Shown here piece after piece: positions 13,419 through 19,476 of a stretch of DNA of 20,535 nt. The stretch is from a virus: positions 1 through 20,535 of the IMG/VR virus record IMGVR_UViG_3300050021_000188. One strand, given 5' to 3'. Within the stretch, counting starts at the first letter, position 1. Each line of letters starts with the position of its first letter. A program made the translations under genes and the position numbers. A model generated the notes under the pieces. The model did no database searches. It had not been told where the DNA came from and was given only the letters and a program-made list of their open reading frames with translations.

Positions 13419-14237
13419 ATGAACAAACGAGATCAGCAACGAGTTATGAGATACGATGAGGATATTGTGGAAGCAGAAGCATTGCTCGCGGAACAGTGTG
13501 AGATAGAATCTGCGTCTGACAATAAACTCTTGCTTGTATCTCGCGCGTATGAGCGTAAACTAGAGCGTATGCGTGCTGCACGTGCGAGGTTTATTCGTAG
13601 TTGTGGCCACGCTGCGAATCAGCAAGAGAGATATAATCTTATCATAGCGGAAAAACGTGCTGCTGTAGCGCGTGCTGTGTATGATTATTCGCAAGAGCTT
13701 GCGAGATATTCTGTGTTATGTGCTGGTGTTAGTATGCTCGCGGATGTCCAACGGGATGAGGATATGAAAATACAACATCAGCTTGTAATGCGAAAGAAGC
13801 GTATTATATCTGCACGGCAAGGCGCATTGGATCGGTGGATGCAGATAAATCCACATGATATTAGCGCACCTATGCCTGCGCGTGAGAATGAGGATGAGAT
13901 ATTAGCACCGCGAGAAATGAAAGTAAAACAACCGAATAACCGCGCGTTGATGACAATAGAAAATATGCCTGCGGATATGCAAGAAATTGCGCGTGCTAGT
14001 AGAGCAACATCAAATAGTATTAGCGTCAAGCAGGACACATATAGCGCGAGCTTTGCGCTACTCAACTCACAGCCTGCGCCTGATGCGTTTGCATTTACAC
14101 GCTCTGATATTGAACACACTGTAGATACGATGACGTTAGCGAATATCGCTGTGGATGTAGAAGTAGAACCAGAACGAGATGCAGAGTATATCAAATTCAT
14201 GCAAGGATTAGCAGTTGAAAGTGAGGAGATAAAATGA
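13419..14237 (+). CDS. Unknown coiled-coil-rich protein, about 272 aa
   Basis: I use the ATG at 13419 (MNKRDQQRVMRYDED) because the frame upstream runs through the promoter; the ATG at 13446 (MRYDEDIVEAEALL) is an alternative. No convincing ribosome site precedes either. The N-terminal half is Ala/Arg/Glu-rich and strongly helical (YERKLERMRAARARF, then YNLIIAEKRAAVARAVYDY), probably a coiled coil. The middle is basic, and the C-terminal third is polar with acidic end residues (VDVEVEPERDAEYIKFMQ). There is no known domain, Cys motif or membrane segment. It overlaps the next gene by 4 nt (ATGA). An early accessory function is inferred from location alone. Confidence 0.75.
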   Translation: MNKRDQQRVMRYDEDIVEAEALLAEQCEIESASDNKLLLVSRAYERKLERMRAARARFIRSCGHAANQQERYNLIIAEKRAAVARAVYDYSQELARYSVLCAGVSMLADVQRDEDMKIQHQLVMRKKRIISARQGALDRWMQINPHDISAPMPARENEDEILAPREMKVKQPNNRALMTIENMPADMQEIARASRATSNSISVKQDTYSASFALLNSQPAPDAFAFTRSDIEHTVDTMTLANIAVDVEVEPERDAEYIKFMQGLAVESEEIK

Positions 14238-14491
14238 TAACAGAGGTATATCCCAGTGGTACTGGGACATTCACAGCACGGATAACACATGGAAAGTCTA
14301 GTGCTATGCGAACTGGATTCCGCACACGCGAATCAGCACAGGCGTATCTTACAACGATGGAGCCGAGGATGGTATCCGTCACGGATATGCATGATCCTGA
14401 TGCGTATAGATACGCGCATAACGCAACTTACCGGCTACAGTTTGGTGGCCGACAAATGCCACATTATATTCTGCACTCTGAGAGGAATTGA
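14234..14491 (+). CDS. Unknown small protein, 85 aa
   Basis: The ATG overlaps the previous stop (ATGA), and GAGGAG lies 5 nt upstream, so translation is coupled. The product reads MITEVYPSGTGTFTARITHG, then GFRTRESAQAYLTTMEPR and ATYRLQFGGRQMPHYI. It resembles short beta-alpha folds in which an FRTRESAQAYL-like helix follows a strand, as in small integrase-arm or AP2-like domains, but the match is weak. No catalytic residues are evident. It ends 3 nt before the next ATG. Confidence 0.7.
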   Translation: MITEVYPSGTGTFTARITHGKSSAMRTGFRTRESAQAYLTTMEPRMVSVTDMHDPDAYRYAHNATYRLQFGGRQMPHYILHSERN

Positions 14492-14494
14492 GCC

Positions 14495-14722
14495 ATGCCA
14501 CGAGCTATGATATATACTTGCGTAGAGTGTGGCATACAAAAGAAAGAAGCGAATCATTGGTTCGTGCTGCGTAAGATTATCACAGGTTTTGTAATTGTAT
14601 CTTGGGCATTCGCATAAGAACAGCATTGGATCAATGACGAGGAATCAGATTATATCTGTGGCCAAGCGTGCGCACATAAACAACTCGATCAATTCCTACA
14701 ATTCACATCGGAGTCCGAATAA
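14495..14722 (+). pseudogene. Small Cys-rich zinc-binding protein frame interrupted by in-frame TAA
   Basis: From the ATG at 14495 the frame encodes 40 residues (TCVECGIQKKEANHWFVLRK and on) and stops at TAA 14615-14617. The same frame then stays open for 34 more codons with protein-like sequence (EQHWINDEESDYICGQACAH, then KQLDQFLQF) to TAA 14720-14722. The first part has CVEC and the second CGQAC, together a CxxC...CxxxC zinc site like that of the next gene. One base change (TAA from CAA or similar) would explain the break. It could be a pseudogene, a sequencing error, or read-through. GGAATTG before the ATG offers a ribosome site. The next gene starts 2 nt after the final stop. Confidence 0.65.
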
Positions 14723-14724
14723 CC

Positions 14725-14988
14725 ATGCCACATATTCCTGAACCGCAGTACGAATGCTTTACCTGCGAACACTACTTCACTCGCACATCTGCACTCATGG
14801 ACGGTGTTCCGACTGAGTACGCGACGGAATACTGTACACGCGCGTGCCAGCAACAGTTTACAGAACAGCTTGAAGCTGGTGCGCAAGCATCGAAAGATGC
14901 GGGATTAGATGAGCTGCAACGAGCGGTAGCGAGCACAACGTCTCTAACAGGAATAGCCGCGAAGTATGGATTGAAGTTGGCTAAGTAA
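14725..14988 (+). CDS. Small CxxC...CxxxC zinc-binding protein, 87 aa
   Basis: The protein has CFTCEHYFTR at residues 11-20 and YCTRACQQQFTEQL at about 36-49, a CxxC plus CxxxC arrangement like TRASH or MYM-type treble-clef zinc fingers. A helical C-terminal part follows (AGLDELQRAVASTTSLTGIA, ending AAKYGLKLAK). GGAG lies 11 nt before the ATG. The preceding interrupted gene has the same cysteine spacing and a similar Gln/Leu helix after it, so the two are likely tandem paralogues. The binding partner is unknown; this fold usually contacts nucleic acid or protein. Confidence 0.7.
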   Translation: MPHIPEPQYECFTCEHYFTRTSALMDGVPTEYATEYCTRACQQQFTEQLEAGAQASKDAGLDELQRAVASTTSLTGIAAKYGLKLAK

Positions 14989-15002
14989 TATAATCTGTAT
15001 CA

Positions 15003-15107
15003 ACGCAAGTATTTATATCTTGCGTGCTGTACTCTATGAGAGAACTAAGTTATGTAGATTGACCGGGACATTTTACATAACAAGAGCGTTGAAATAGAGC
15101 ACAGCAC
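15003..15107 (+). promoter_or_regulatory. Highly structured leader before the 63-aa gene
   Basis: Three helices fit this 130-nt gap: ACGCAAG/CTTGCGT (15003-15009 with 15019-15025), an outer arm pair 15024-15037 with 15094-15107 (13 of 14 paired), and inside it GTTATGTA/TACATAAC (15049-15056 with 15074-15081). The outer stem ends immediately before the GGAGG at 15108-15112. The first and outer helices compete for 15024-15025. This suggests a cis-acting translation regulator or a small RNA. Confidence 0.6.
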
Positions 15108-15121
15108 GGAGGGTATAAACT

Positions 15122-15313
15122 ATGAACAATTCAACGCATATATCAGAACCATTCGCACCACATACAAATGCACGTCATCCACGATTTACGCGTAAAGCAC
15201 TTGGTATAACTGCACGGCAATTCAAGAAGCAAAGAATTGCGCGGCTAGTATCGCTCGCAGAACAAGGAAAGATTGGCTATAGAAATATCATAGCAACAAA
15301 GGAGCTAGAATAA
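15122..15313 (+). CDS. Unknown basic small protein, 63 aa
   Basis: The ATG has GGAGG 9 nt upstream. The 63-aa product starts with a polar His/Asn/Thr segment, then becomes basic (RHPRFTRKALGITARQFKKQ) and ends in a helix (RIARLVSLAEQGKIGY). The ITARQFKKQRI stretch could be a nucleic-acid-binding helix. No known family was seen. The stop TAA shares its last base with the ATG of a tiny membrane peptide gene. Confidence 0.65.
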   Translation: MNNSTHISEPFAPHTNARHPRFTRKALGITARQFKKQRIARLVSLAEQGKIGYRNIIATKELE

Positions 15314-15399
15314 TGCAAATAGCTGCGATCTTCGCATTACTATTCACATTGCTTGTCTTCGTATTCTGTTCGTTCATAGTTCTGGATGCACAGAAGTAA
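15313..15399 (+). CDS. Tiny membrane peptide, 28 aa
   Basis: The ATG overlaps the previous stop by one base and has GGAG 8 nt upstream. The product MQIAAIFALLFTLLVFVFCS plus a short polar end is nearly all one membrane helix. Such peptides in phage early regions can modulate host membrane proteins or lysis, but the function here is unknown. Support comes from the ribosome site, TAATG coupling and a second similar peptide gene right after it. Confidence 0.55.
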   Translation: MQIAAIFALLFTLLVFVFCSFIVLDAQK

Positions 15400-15432
15400 T
15401 AACAGCCTAACGGAGTACCACAGAGAGGTATT

Positions 15433-15504
15433 ATGAACAGCACTGGTTGTGCAATCTTCGCTTGTCTGTTTATTACAGGAATTCTATTCCTATGCTTTTA
15501 CTAA
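15433..15504 (+). CDS. Tiny membrane peptide, 23 aa
   Basis: The ATG at 15433 has AGAGG 4 nt upstream. The product MNSTGCAIFACLFITGILFL ending CFY is a single hydrophobic helix with three cysteines. It follows the 28-aa membrane peptide by 33 nt. Expression is inferred only from the ribosome site and neighbour; the function is unknown. Confidence 0.45.
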   Translation: MNSTGCAIFACLFITGILFLCFY

Positions 15505-15511
15505 TATCAAC

Positions 15512-15660
15512 CAGCGATTATATCGCTGTGTACGGCTAGGCACTAAGCGGGGAATACTCGTGAATCCCTAACTGATATGTATTGTGATAAGGCTGCAGTG
15601 TCATCAAGCACAATATGTATAACAGGTATTAGCTGAATCAACAGCTATAGCCGTACACAG
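15512..15660 (+). ncRNA. Candidate multibranched structured RNA element
   Basis: A perfect 13-bp helix closes this gene-free stretch (15526-15538 with 15648-15660, arm CTGTGTACGGCTA). Inside it three smaller helices fit: GGGA/TCCC (in 15551-15569), TATTGTG/CACAATA (near 15579-15617) and TAGCT/AGCTA (near 15629-15647). A further hairpin CAGCGAT-TAT-ATCGCTG (15512-15528) sits at the left and shares 3 nt with the closing helix. The result resembles a four-way junction. The downstream gene starts 31 nt later. It is either a stable small RNA or a 5' regulator; no known class was recognised. Confidence 0.55.
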
Positions 15661-15690
15661 GAGTATAATACTGTATACAGGAGATGTACA

Positions 15691-15873
15691 ATGGCAGCGA
15701 AATATTCAGTTCATACAAAATATGTAGTTGGAACTTCCAGCTATGACACGCAACTTTCAACAATGTATTACGATGAGGCGTCTGCACAAAAGATGGCAAA
15801 CATCCTCAACAACGCTTACGATCTTGGTGTGTCGGATACCGAATCAAAGGCTGCAAAGGCCAAAGAATCCTAG
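15691..15873 (+). CDS. Unknown small protein, 60 aa
   Basis: GGAG lies 7 nt before the ATG. The product reads MAAKYSVHTKYVVGTSSYDT, then MYYDEASAQKMANILNNAYD and a charged tail with ESKAAKAKES. A beta hairpin followed by a DEASAQKMANILN helix looks like a compact domain that adapts to many small phage proteins. No catalytic motif is present. It is preceded by the structured element at 15512-15660 and followed by a promoter. Confidence 0.65.
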   Translation: MAAKYSVHTKYVVGTSSYDTQLSTMYYDEASAQKMANILNNAYDLGVSDTESKAAKAKES

Positions 15874-15892
15874 CCTTACCCGCACCTTTACC

Positions 15893-15921
15893 TTGACAGG
15901 AGGGCGCATGTATGCGACAAT
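15893..15921 (+). promoter_or_regulatory. Promoter with overlapping 13-bp palindrome
   Basis: TTGACA (15893-15898) and GACAAT (15916-15921, 4/6) are 17 nt apart. A perfect 13-bp inverted repeat, CGCATGTATGCGA (15905-15917) with TCGCATACATGCG (15931-15943), covers the spacer, the -10 and the start region. This is the geometry of a repressor operator, or of a strong hairpin if transcribed from further upstream. Confidence 0.6.
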
Positions 15922-15947
15922 GTAAGTAGATCGCATACATGCGTCGT

Positions 15948-16014
15948 CGTCAGTGTAAAGTAGCTACGCACTGAAAAAGCGCACTATAGTAATACGGGCA
16001 ACCCCCGTAGGAGA
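15948..16014 (+). promoter_or_regulatory. Hairpin-bearing 5' leader of the 177-aa gene
   Basis: Two hairpins fit the leader: TCAGTG/CACTGA around a GTAGCTAC palindrome (about 15949-15975), and TACGGG-CAACC-CCCGTA (about 15997-16013) just before AGGAGAG. Stable 5' hairpins beside the ribosome site often lengthen mRNA life in highly expressed phage genes. Confidence 0.5.
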
Positions 16015-16025
16015 GTAATAAATCT

Positions 16026-16559
16026 ATGTCAACCACCGCAGTTATCTCTGATCCTAACACAATCGCAACTCTTCCAATCAGCAGCGAAGTTCTGAACTAC
16101 ACCGCTATTGTCGAACTTGACGAGAAAGGTGTAATCCAGAAGAAGTCCCTCACTACCAGCTCCAAGCGTGTGGAAACGCTGGAAGCTGCTGATTACTCCG
16201 GCAAGGAAATCATCGCATTCAAGCAGACTGTTTCTCGCCCGGTTGTTGGTACGCTTGCGGGATTCACTGATCTGTTCCCGGATGCTGATGCGCAGCTTTT
16301 CATTATCAACCGCGGTTTGAGTGCGTTTGCTGATGCGAAGGTTCGTTCTGTATTCCTGGAAACTGATAAGGACGACACCGCGCTTGTTTTCCAGTCCACC
16401 ACCGGCACGTATGATCTTACCGCTGATGTGCAGGATACGCCAGCACGCAAGCTCACGAGCGAGGAAACTCTGGTCGCCAGCCTGCGCAAGATGGGAGTCA
16501 GTTCGGATATGATCTCGCAGGTGTTTGCGAGCTTGCAGGCGAACAAGGCTACTGTCTAA
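16026..16559 (+). CDS. Unknown, apparently highly expressed protein, 177 aa
   Basis: This gene has its own promoter, a hairpin leader and a strong terminator, so it is a single-gene unit. Its codons differ from neighbours, with many CGC, CTG, AAC, GGT and GTT, as in abundantly made proteins. AGGAG is about 12 nt before the ATG, a rather long gap. The product (MSTTAVISDPNTIATLPISS and on) has a beta-rich middle (VVGTLAGFTDLFPDADAQLF), no Cys, and a C-terminal helix (MGVSSDMISQVFASLQANKA). I do not recognise the family. A single-stranded-DNA-binding, anti-host or minor virion protein would all fit the expression signals. None is shown by motif. Confidence 0.8.
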   Translation: MSTTAVISDPNTIATLPISSEVLNYTAIVELDEKGVIQKKSLTTSSKRVETLEAADYSGKEIIAFKQTVSRPVVGTLAGFTDLFPDADAQLFIINRGLSAFADAKVRSVFLETDKDDTALVFQSTTGTYDLTADVQDTPARKLTSEETLVASLRKMGVSSDMISQVFASLQANKATV

Positions 16560-16593
16560 ACGATATACGCAATAGATTGCAGCATTTGAAGAC

Positions 16594-16630
16594 TGGCGCA
16601 CGTTCAGTAAAATGGGCGTGCGCCATTTTT
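16594..16630 (+). terminator. Strong intrinsic terminator
   Basis: TGGCGCACG (16594-16602) pairs perfectly with CGTGCGCCA (16617-16625) around a 14-nt loop, followed by TTTTT (16626-16630). It ends the 177-aa gene's transcript 70 nt after the stop codon. Confidence 0.9.
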
Positions 16631-16653
16631 AATTGTAGGGTAGGAGCATAACT

Positions 16654-16998
16654 ATGATCGCATGTGATTTAAATCACTATAATGATGCTATAATGTATCT
16701 AAAAGGTGCTAGACATGATTTATCTGTAGCAGCTGCAAAACTTCAAGCCATGGGCGAAGGAGATGGTTGGCCTGAGTGGTATAAAATGGCTGAAACTGAA
16801 ACGATAAGAGAGTTATTCCGGAAAGAAAAATGGTATAGCCCTGAAATGGATAATATACCAGAATTCATCTTATTTCGCGGATTGCTTAGTAATTGGACAC
16901 CGCGCAAAGAACAAGAGAGTCAAATAAAAATTGCTGCCGAGCGCATAGCAATTTATCAATGGGTAGAAGGTGAGATTATAAAAACATGGCACTCTTGA
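16654..16998 (+). CDS. Unknown protein, 114 aa
   Basis: AGGAG lies 7 nt before the ATG. The product is helical and aromatic-rich: LNHYNDAIMYLKGARHDLSV, GWPEWYKMAETETIRELFRK, then a C-terminal helix ending YQWVEGEIIKTWHS. One Cys is present near the start. No known domain was seen. Its last 13 nt overlap the start of the J-domain gene, which suggests the two are coupled and perhaps act together. Confidence 0.7.
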   Translation: MIACDLNHYNDAIMYLKGARHDLSVAAAKLQAMGEGDGWPEWYKMAETETIRELFRKEKWYSPEMDNIPEFILFRGLLSNWTPRKEQESQIKIAAERIAIYQWVEGEIIKTWHS

Positions 16999-17846
16999 GT
17001 AACGGTCAACTTGCGAAATGCCCGCGATGCGGGATGAATATAGCTGGTGTACGGCTAACCACGGGACAAATAGCATATCATTGTACTTGGACATTTTGCG
17101 AGGATAAGAATAAAACACTGTGGAATTCTGAGATTCTTGCGCGTCCTGTACTCACACAAGCGCAGAAAGATTCTTATCGCATATCCGCAATGCTAAAAGC
17201 AGGCCAGAGTAACGCGCAGATACCAGGATTTTTTGCACAAGCATACGCACAAGCACAAGCTCCAACTGGCTCGCATCCAAATAATACACAGCCGATATAC
17301 CCGATATACTCAGCACAACCGAGGCGCACTTCCATGAAAGAAATCCGAATAACATATCTCTACAACAATACAATCGTAGAACTATATTTCATAACCATGC
17401 CACGCAAAGGCTGGTTCAAAGACAACATCCAGCCAGTTATAGATGTTATGAAAAATATGATTCCCGCGAACGCGCGTGAATACGACCCCGCGACGTTCAA
17501 ATGGCAGATTGCGATTGAGTATTGGCCCGCGTTGCGACAGATATTGACCTCCACACAATTCGCGGTAAAGGAAGTATCGCCCTCTACTTCGCACGCGAAC
17601 GTACCCAAAGATTATGCAGAGAATTTCTATCACGCGCCAGTAAAACGCGAGGTTGAGACGAAGGAGTCTATACTTGTGCTGCTTGCAAAGCTACTCGGAA
17701 TCCATGAGGATATTGCGAGTATGGAGCTGGTCGCGCTGAAAAAGAAATATCGTGAGGCTGCACGCCGATACCATCCTGACCTCGGTGGAGATGCTGCGAA
17801 GATGGCGGAGTTGAATCGAGTTTGGAGTATATACAATACTAATTAA
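16986..17846 (+). CDS. Zinc-ribbon / J-domain fusion protein
   Basis: The 286-aa protein has three parts. Residues 12-38 hold CPRCG (C12, C15) and C33/C38, a likely zinc ribbon. Residues 115-190 form a beta-alpha domain (EIRITYLYNNTIVELYF, then EYDPATFKWQIAIEYWPALR) that looks like the HARP-type substrate-recognition domain, where a W after YDP..K is typical; this is a tentative match. Residues 228-286 are a J-domain with LLGI, LKKKYREAARRYHPDLGGDA and the HPD triad at 263-265, which stimulates Hsp70 (DnaK) ATPase. It probably recruits the host DnaK chaperone to a phage or nucleic-acid target. The start overlaps the previous gene by 13 nt and has only a weak ribosome site, so it likely depends on coupling. 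Confidence 0.8.
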   Translation: MALLSNGQLAKCPRCGMNIAGVRLTTGQIAYHCTWTFCEDKNKTLWNSEILARPVLTQAQKDSYRISAMLKAGQSNAQIPGFFAQAYAQAQAPTGSHPNNTQPIYPIYSAQPRRTSMKEIRITYLYNNTIVELYFITMPRKGWFKDNIQPVIDVMKNMIPANAREYDPATFKWQIAIEYWPALRQILTSTQFAVKEVSPSTSHANVPKDYAENFYHAPVKREVETKESILVLLAKLLGIHEDIASMELVALKKKYREAARRYHPDLGGDAAKMAELNRVWSIYNTN

Positions 17847-17855
17847 GGAGAAATT

Positions 17856-18113
17856 ATGCATACCGGAGCAGTCAGAGAGCTAGTAGCAGCAGCGGAAGAG
17901 GCGGCGGAATGGATACACGAGAGAACCACCCACAGCAAGATTGAGTACCTTCTCCGCGCATCGGTGGAAGCGGTCAAGGCGGAGGAGAAGCCGCAGACGC
18001 ATGAGTTCTTCTCAGGCTCAAGCAATGGATTTCGAGTGTTCTGCCAACACGAAGAGACGACACGCTGTGGCCTACCCCACGACGCACCGAGCCACCAGAC
18101 AGGAGGCAAATAA
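17856..18113 (+). CDS. Unknown small protein, 85 aa
   Basis: GGAG lies 6 nt before the ATG. The product has an Ala/Glu-rich helical first half (VRELVAAAEEAAEWIHERTT, then YLLRASVEAVKAEEKP) and a polar second half with two Cys and several His (FCQHEETTRCGLPHDAPSHQ). Cys and His spacing could bind a metal, but no standard motif is met. Its stop TAA shares a base with the next ATG. No family is recognised. Confidence 0.65.
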   Translation: MHTGAVRELVAAAEEAAEWIHERTTHSKIEYLLRASVEAVKAEEKPQTHEFFSGSSNGFRVFCQHEETTRCGLPHDAPSHQTGGK

Positions 18114-18301
18114 TGCGAATCAAGCGTAATACTGCGGGCGGACTAACTATAATAGTAGGCCGTCTATCAATATGGACTGACCCATGTGATAAATTCTGGA
18201 ATTTTGTATATGGCAACAACAGATTTAATGTGAATTTATATTTAGGTTGGCTGAATTTCAGTTTTGTGAAGAAAGGAGCATATGAAACTCATAATTCGTA
18301 A
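18113..18301 (+). CDS. Unknown small protein, 62 aa
   Basis: The ATG overlaps the previous stop by one base, with GGAG 8 nt upstream. The product is beta-like and aromatic: GGLTIIVGRLSIWTDP, then FWNFVYGNNRFNVNLYLGWL and a basic end. There is no signal peptide or clear membrane helix. No family is recognised. The following gene starts within its last 20 nt. Confidence 0.65.
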   Translation: MRIKRNTAGGLTIIVGRLSIWTDPCDKFWNFVYGNNRFNVNLYLGWLNFSFVKKGAYETHNS

Positions 18302-18572
18302 ACAGGGCGCATATTGGAATGTCGATTTCAATGGCGCACATCGCTTTTATCCTGACTATCTCGGCGCAGTTACATACGCTGATAAAACATGGCGGAGGTA
18401 TTATAAAGAGCAAGCAGCGCACTCGATGATACTTGCGCTTTCTGTGAATCTCTTGGAAGCTGATGAACTTGCGCTATACACCAAGCTCCGCAAGAACAAA
18501 TGTGCTGGAATCACTGTAAAACAATACGGTTACGTCAAAGGAATCTACGAACGACAAAAGAGAGCGTGGTGA
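18282..18572 (+). CDS. Unknown small protein, 96 aa
   Basis: The ATG has AAAGGAG just 3 nt upstream and lies inside the end of the previous gene. The product begins with a beta hairpin (MKLIIRKQGAYWNVDFNGAH), then helical segments (ADKTWRRYYKEQAAHSMILA, then LLEADELALYTKLRKN), ending in a basic stretch YVKGIYERQKRAW. The charge pattern suggests nucleic-acid or protein binding, but no domain is known to me. It ends 25 nt before the von Willebrand A gene. Confidence 0.65.
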   Translation: MKLIIRKQGAYWNVDFNGAHRFYPDYLGAVTYADKTWRRYYKEQAAHSMILALSVNLLEADELALYTKLRKNKCAGITVKQYGYVKGIYERQKRAW

Positions 18573-18597
18573 TATGCAGATAATTGGAGGCACTTGT

Positions 18598-19266
18598 ATG
18601 CCCAGTCTCACAGTAATACAGAAACCAATCGTCTCTAGCAACGGGCGAATTCTTACCGGATTGGCTGCGCGGAAAGCACAGCTCGCGTCTGAGCTTGGGT
18701 TGCCGCAGGAGCTAAAACCGGGGCAGATGGAGCATAGGATTGGAATAGTATTTGATGATTCTGGTTCTATGCGAACGGATATGATCGAAGACGCGCATGT
18801 AGGATGCGAGGAATTCTTACGCTACTGCGAACCGAATAAAACCGCGGTATGTGTATATCCTATGAACGCGGATGAGCTGTCGCTTAGTACGAATCTTCCT
18901 GCGCTCGCTATGCTTATCAATGGTATCCACGCAACAGGTGGGACTCCGTTGATTCAAAAGCTCAGTAAGATGCTGCGCGCGAATAAGCTCACACGTGCGA
19001 TTGTATTCAGCGATGGGTGTCCGCAGTTCTATTCAGACGTAGACTATAATTTCTGTGTGGAATCTAAGATTCCGGTAGACACAGTATTCATCGGCTCTGG
19101 CTATGGCAGCGAGTTTATGCAAAAGCTCGCCTCCGACTGCAATGGCATATTCTTGCAATTCGAGCGCGGGAAGTCTAATTTCCGTACTGCATTCAAATAT
19201 CTGAGTCCTGGGCTTCGATATATGCTTGCGGATAAGTCTTTCAAGGATCAAATACAAGGGAAATAG
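18598..19266 (+). CDS. von Willebrand A-domain protein
   Basis: I choose the ATG at 18598 (222 aa) because GGAGG is 7 nt upstream. The fold shows a full metal-ion-dependent adhesion site: VFDDSGSM (D53, S55, S57), TGGTP (T116) and FSDGCP (D139). These residues bind a divalent ion that bridges to an acidic residue of a partner protein. Such single-domain proteins often work with ATPases or in protein assemblies. There is no signal peptide, so it acts in the cytoplasm or virion. It is close to an FtsK-like motor gene; a functional link is possible but not shown. Confidence 0.85.
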   Translation: MPSLTVIQKPIVSSNGRILTGLAARKAQLASELGLPQELKPGQMEHRIGIVFDDSGSMRTDMIEDAHVGCEEFLRYCEPNKTAVCVYPMNADELSLSTNLPALAMLINGIHATGGTPLIQKLSKMLRANKLTRAIVFSDGCPQFYSDVDYNFCVESKIPVDTVFIGSGYGSEFMQKLASDCNGIFLQFERGKSNFRTAFKYLSPGLRYMLADKSFKDQIQGK

Positions 19267-19267
19267 C

Positions 19268-19468
19268 ATGAACACACCAACAGAATTTTTGACGGCGATA
19301 ACGCAAGAGCAAAAACAATCATGCACAAAGCGCGAGCGTTTGATACTAAACATATTATTCATCCTATGCCAAAACGCTGCTGCGAGATTTCGTAATAATA
19401 AGGACATAAAATCTCGTCTGCACTTACTTGAATCTAAGATGAATGATATTCACCCTGATTTGAATTAG
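19268..19468 (+). CDS. Unknown small protein, 66 aa
   Basis: The ATG at 19268 begins one base after the von Willebrand A stop codon, with AGGGA about 6 nt upstream. The product is helical (FLTAITQEQKQSCTKRERLI, then LNILFILCQNAAARFRNNKD) and ends KMNDIHPDLN. It has a weakly hydrophobic centre and two Cys. No family is recognised. It sits between the vWA and FtsK-like genes, 8 nt from the latter, so the three probably form one operon. Confidence 0.65.
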   Translation: MNTPTEFLTAITQEQKQSCTKRERLILNILFILCQNAAARFRNNKDIKSRLHLLESKMNDIHPDLN

Positions 19469-19476
19469 GAGATAGC

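Noticed and set aside
14615-14617. Genetic-code reassignment of TAA
   Set aside because: Many other genes end properly at TAA followed directly by the next start, so a genome-wide reassignment is not supported by this single case.
15505-15690. tRNA gene
   Set aside because: No cloverleaf with a GTTCNANNC T-loop and 7-bp acceptor stem fits; the closing helix is 13 bp with over 100 nt inside.
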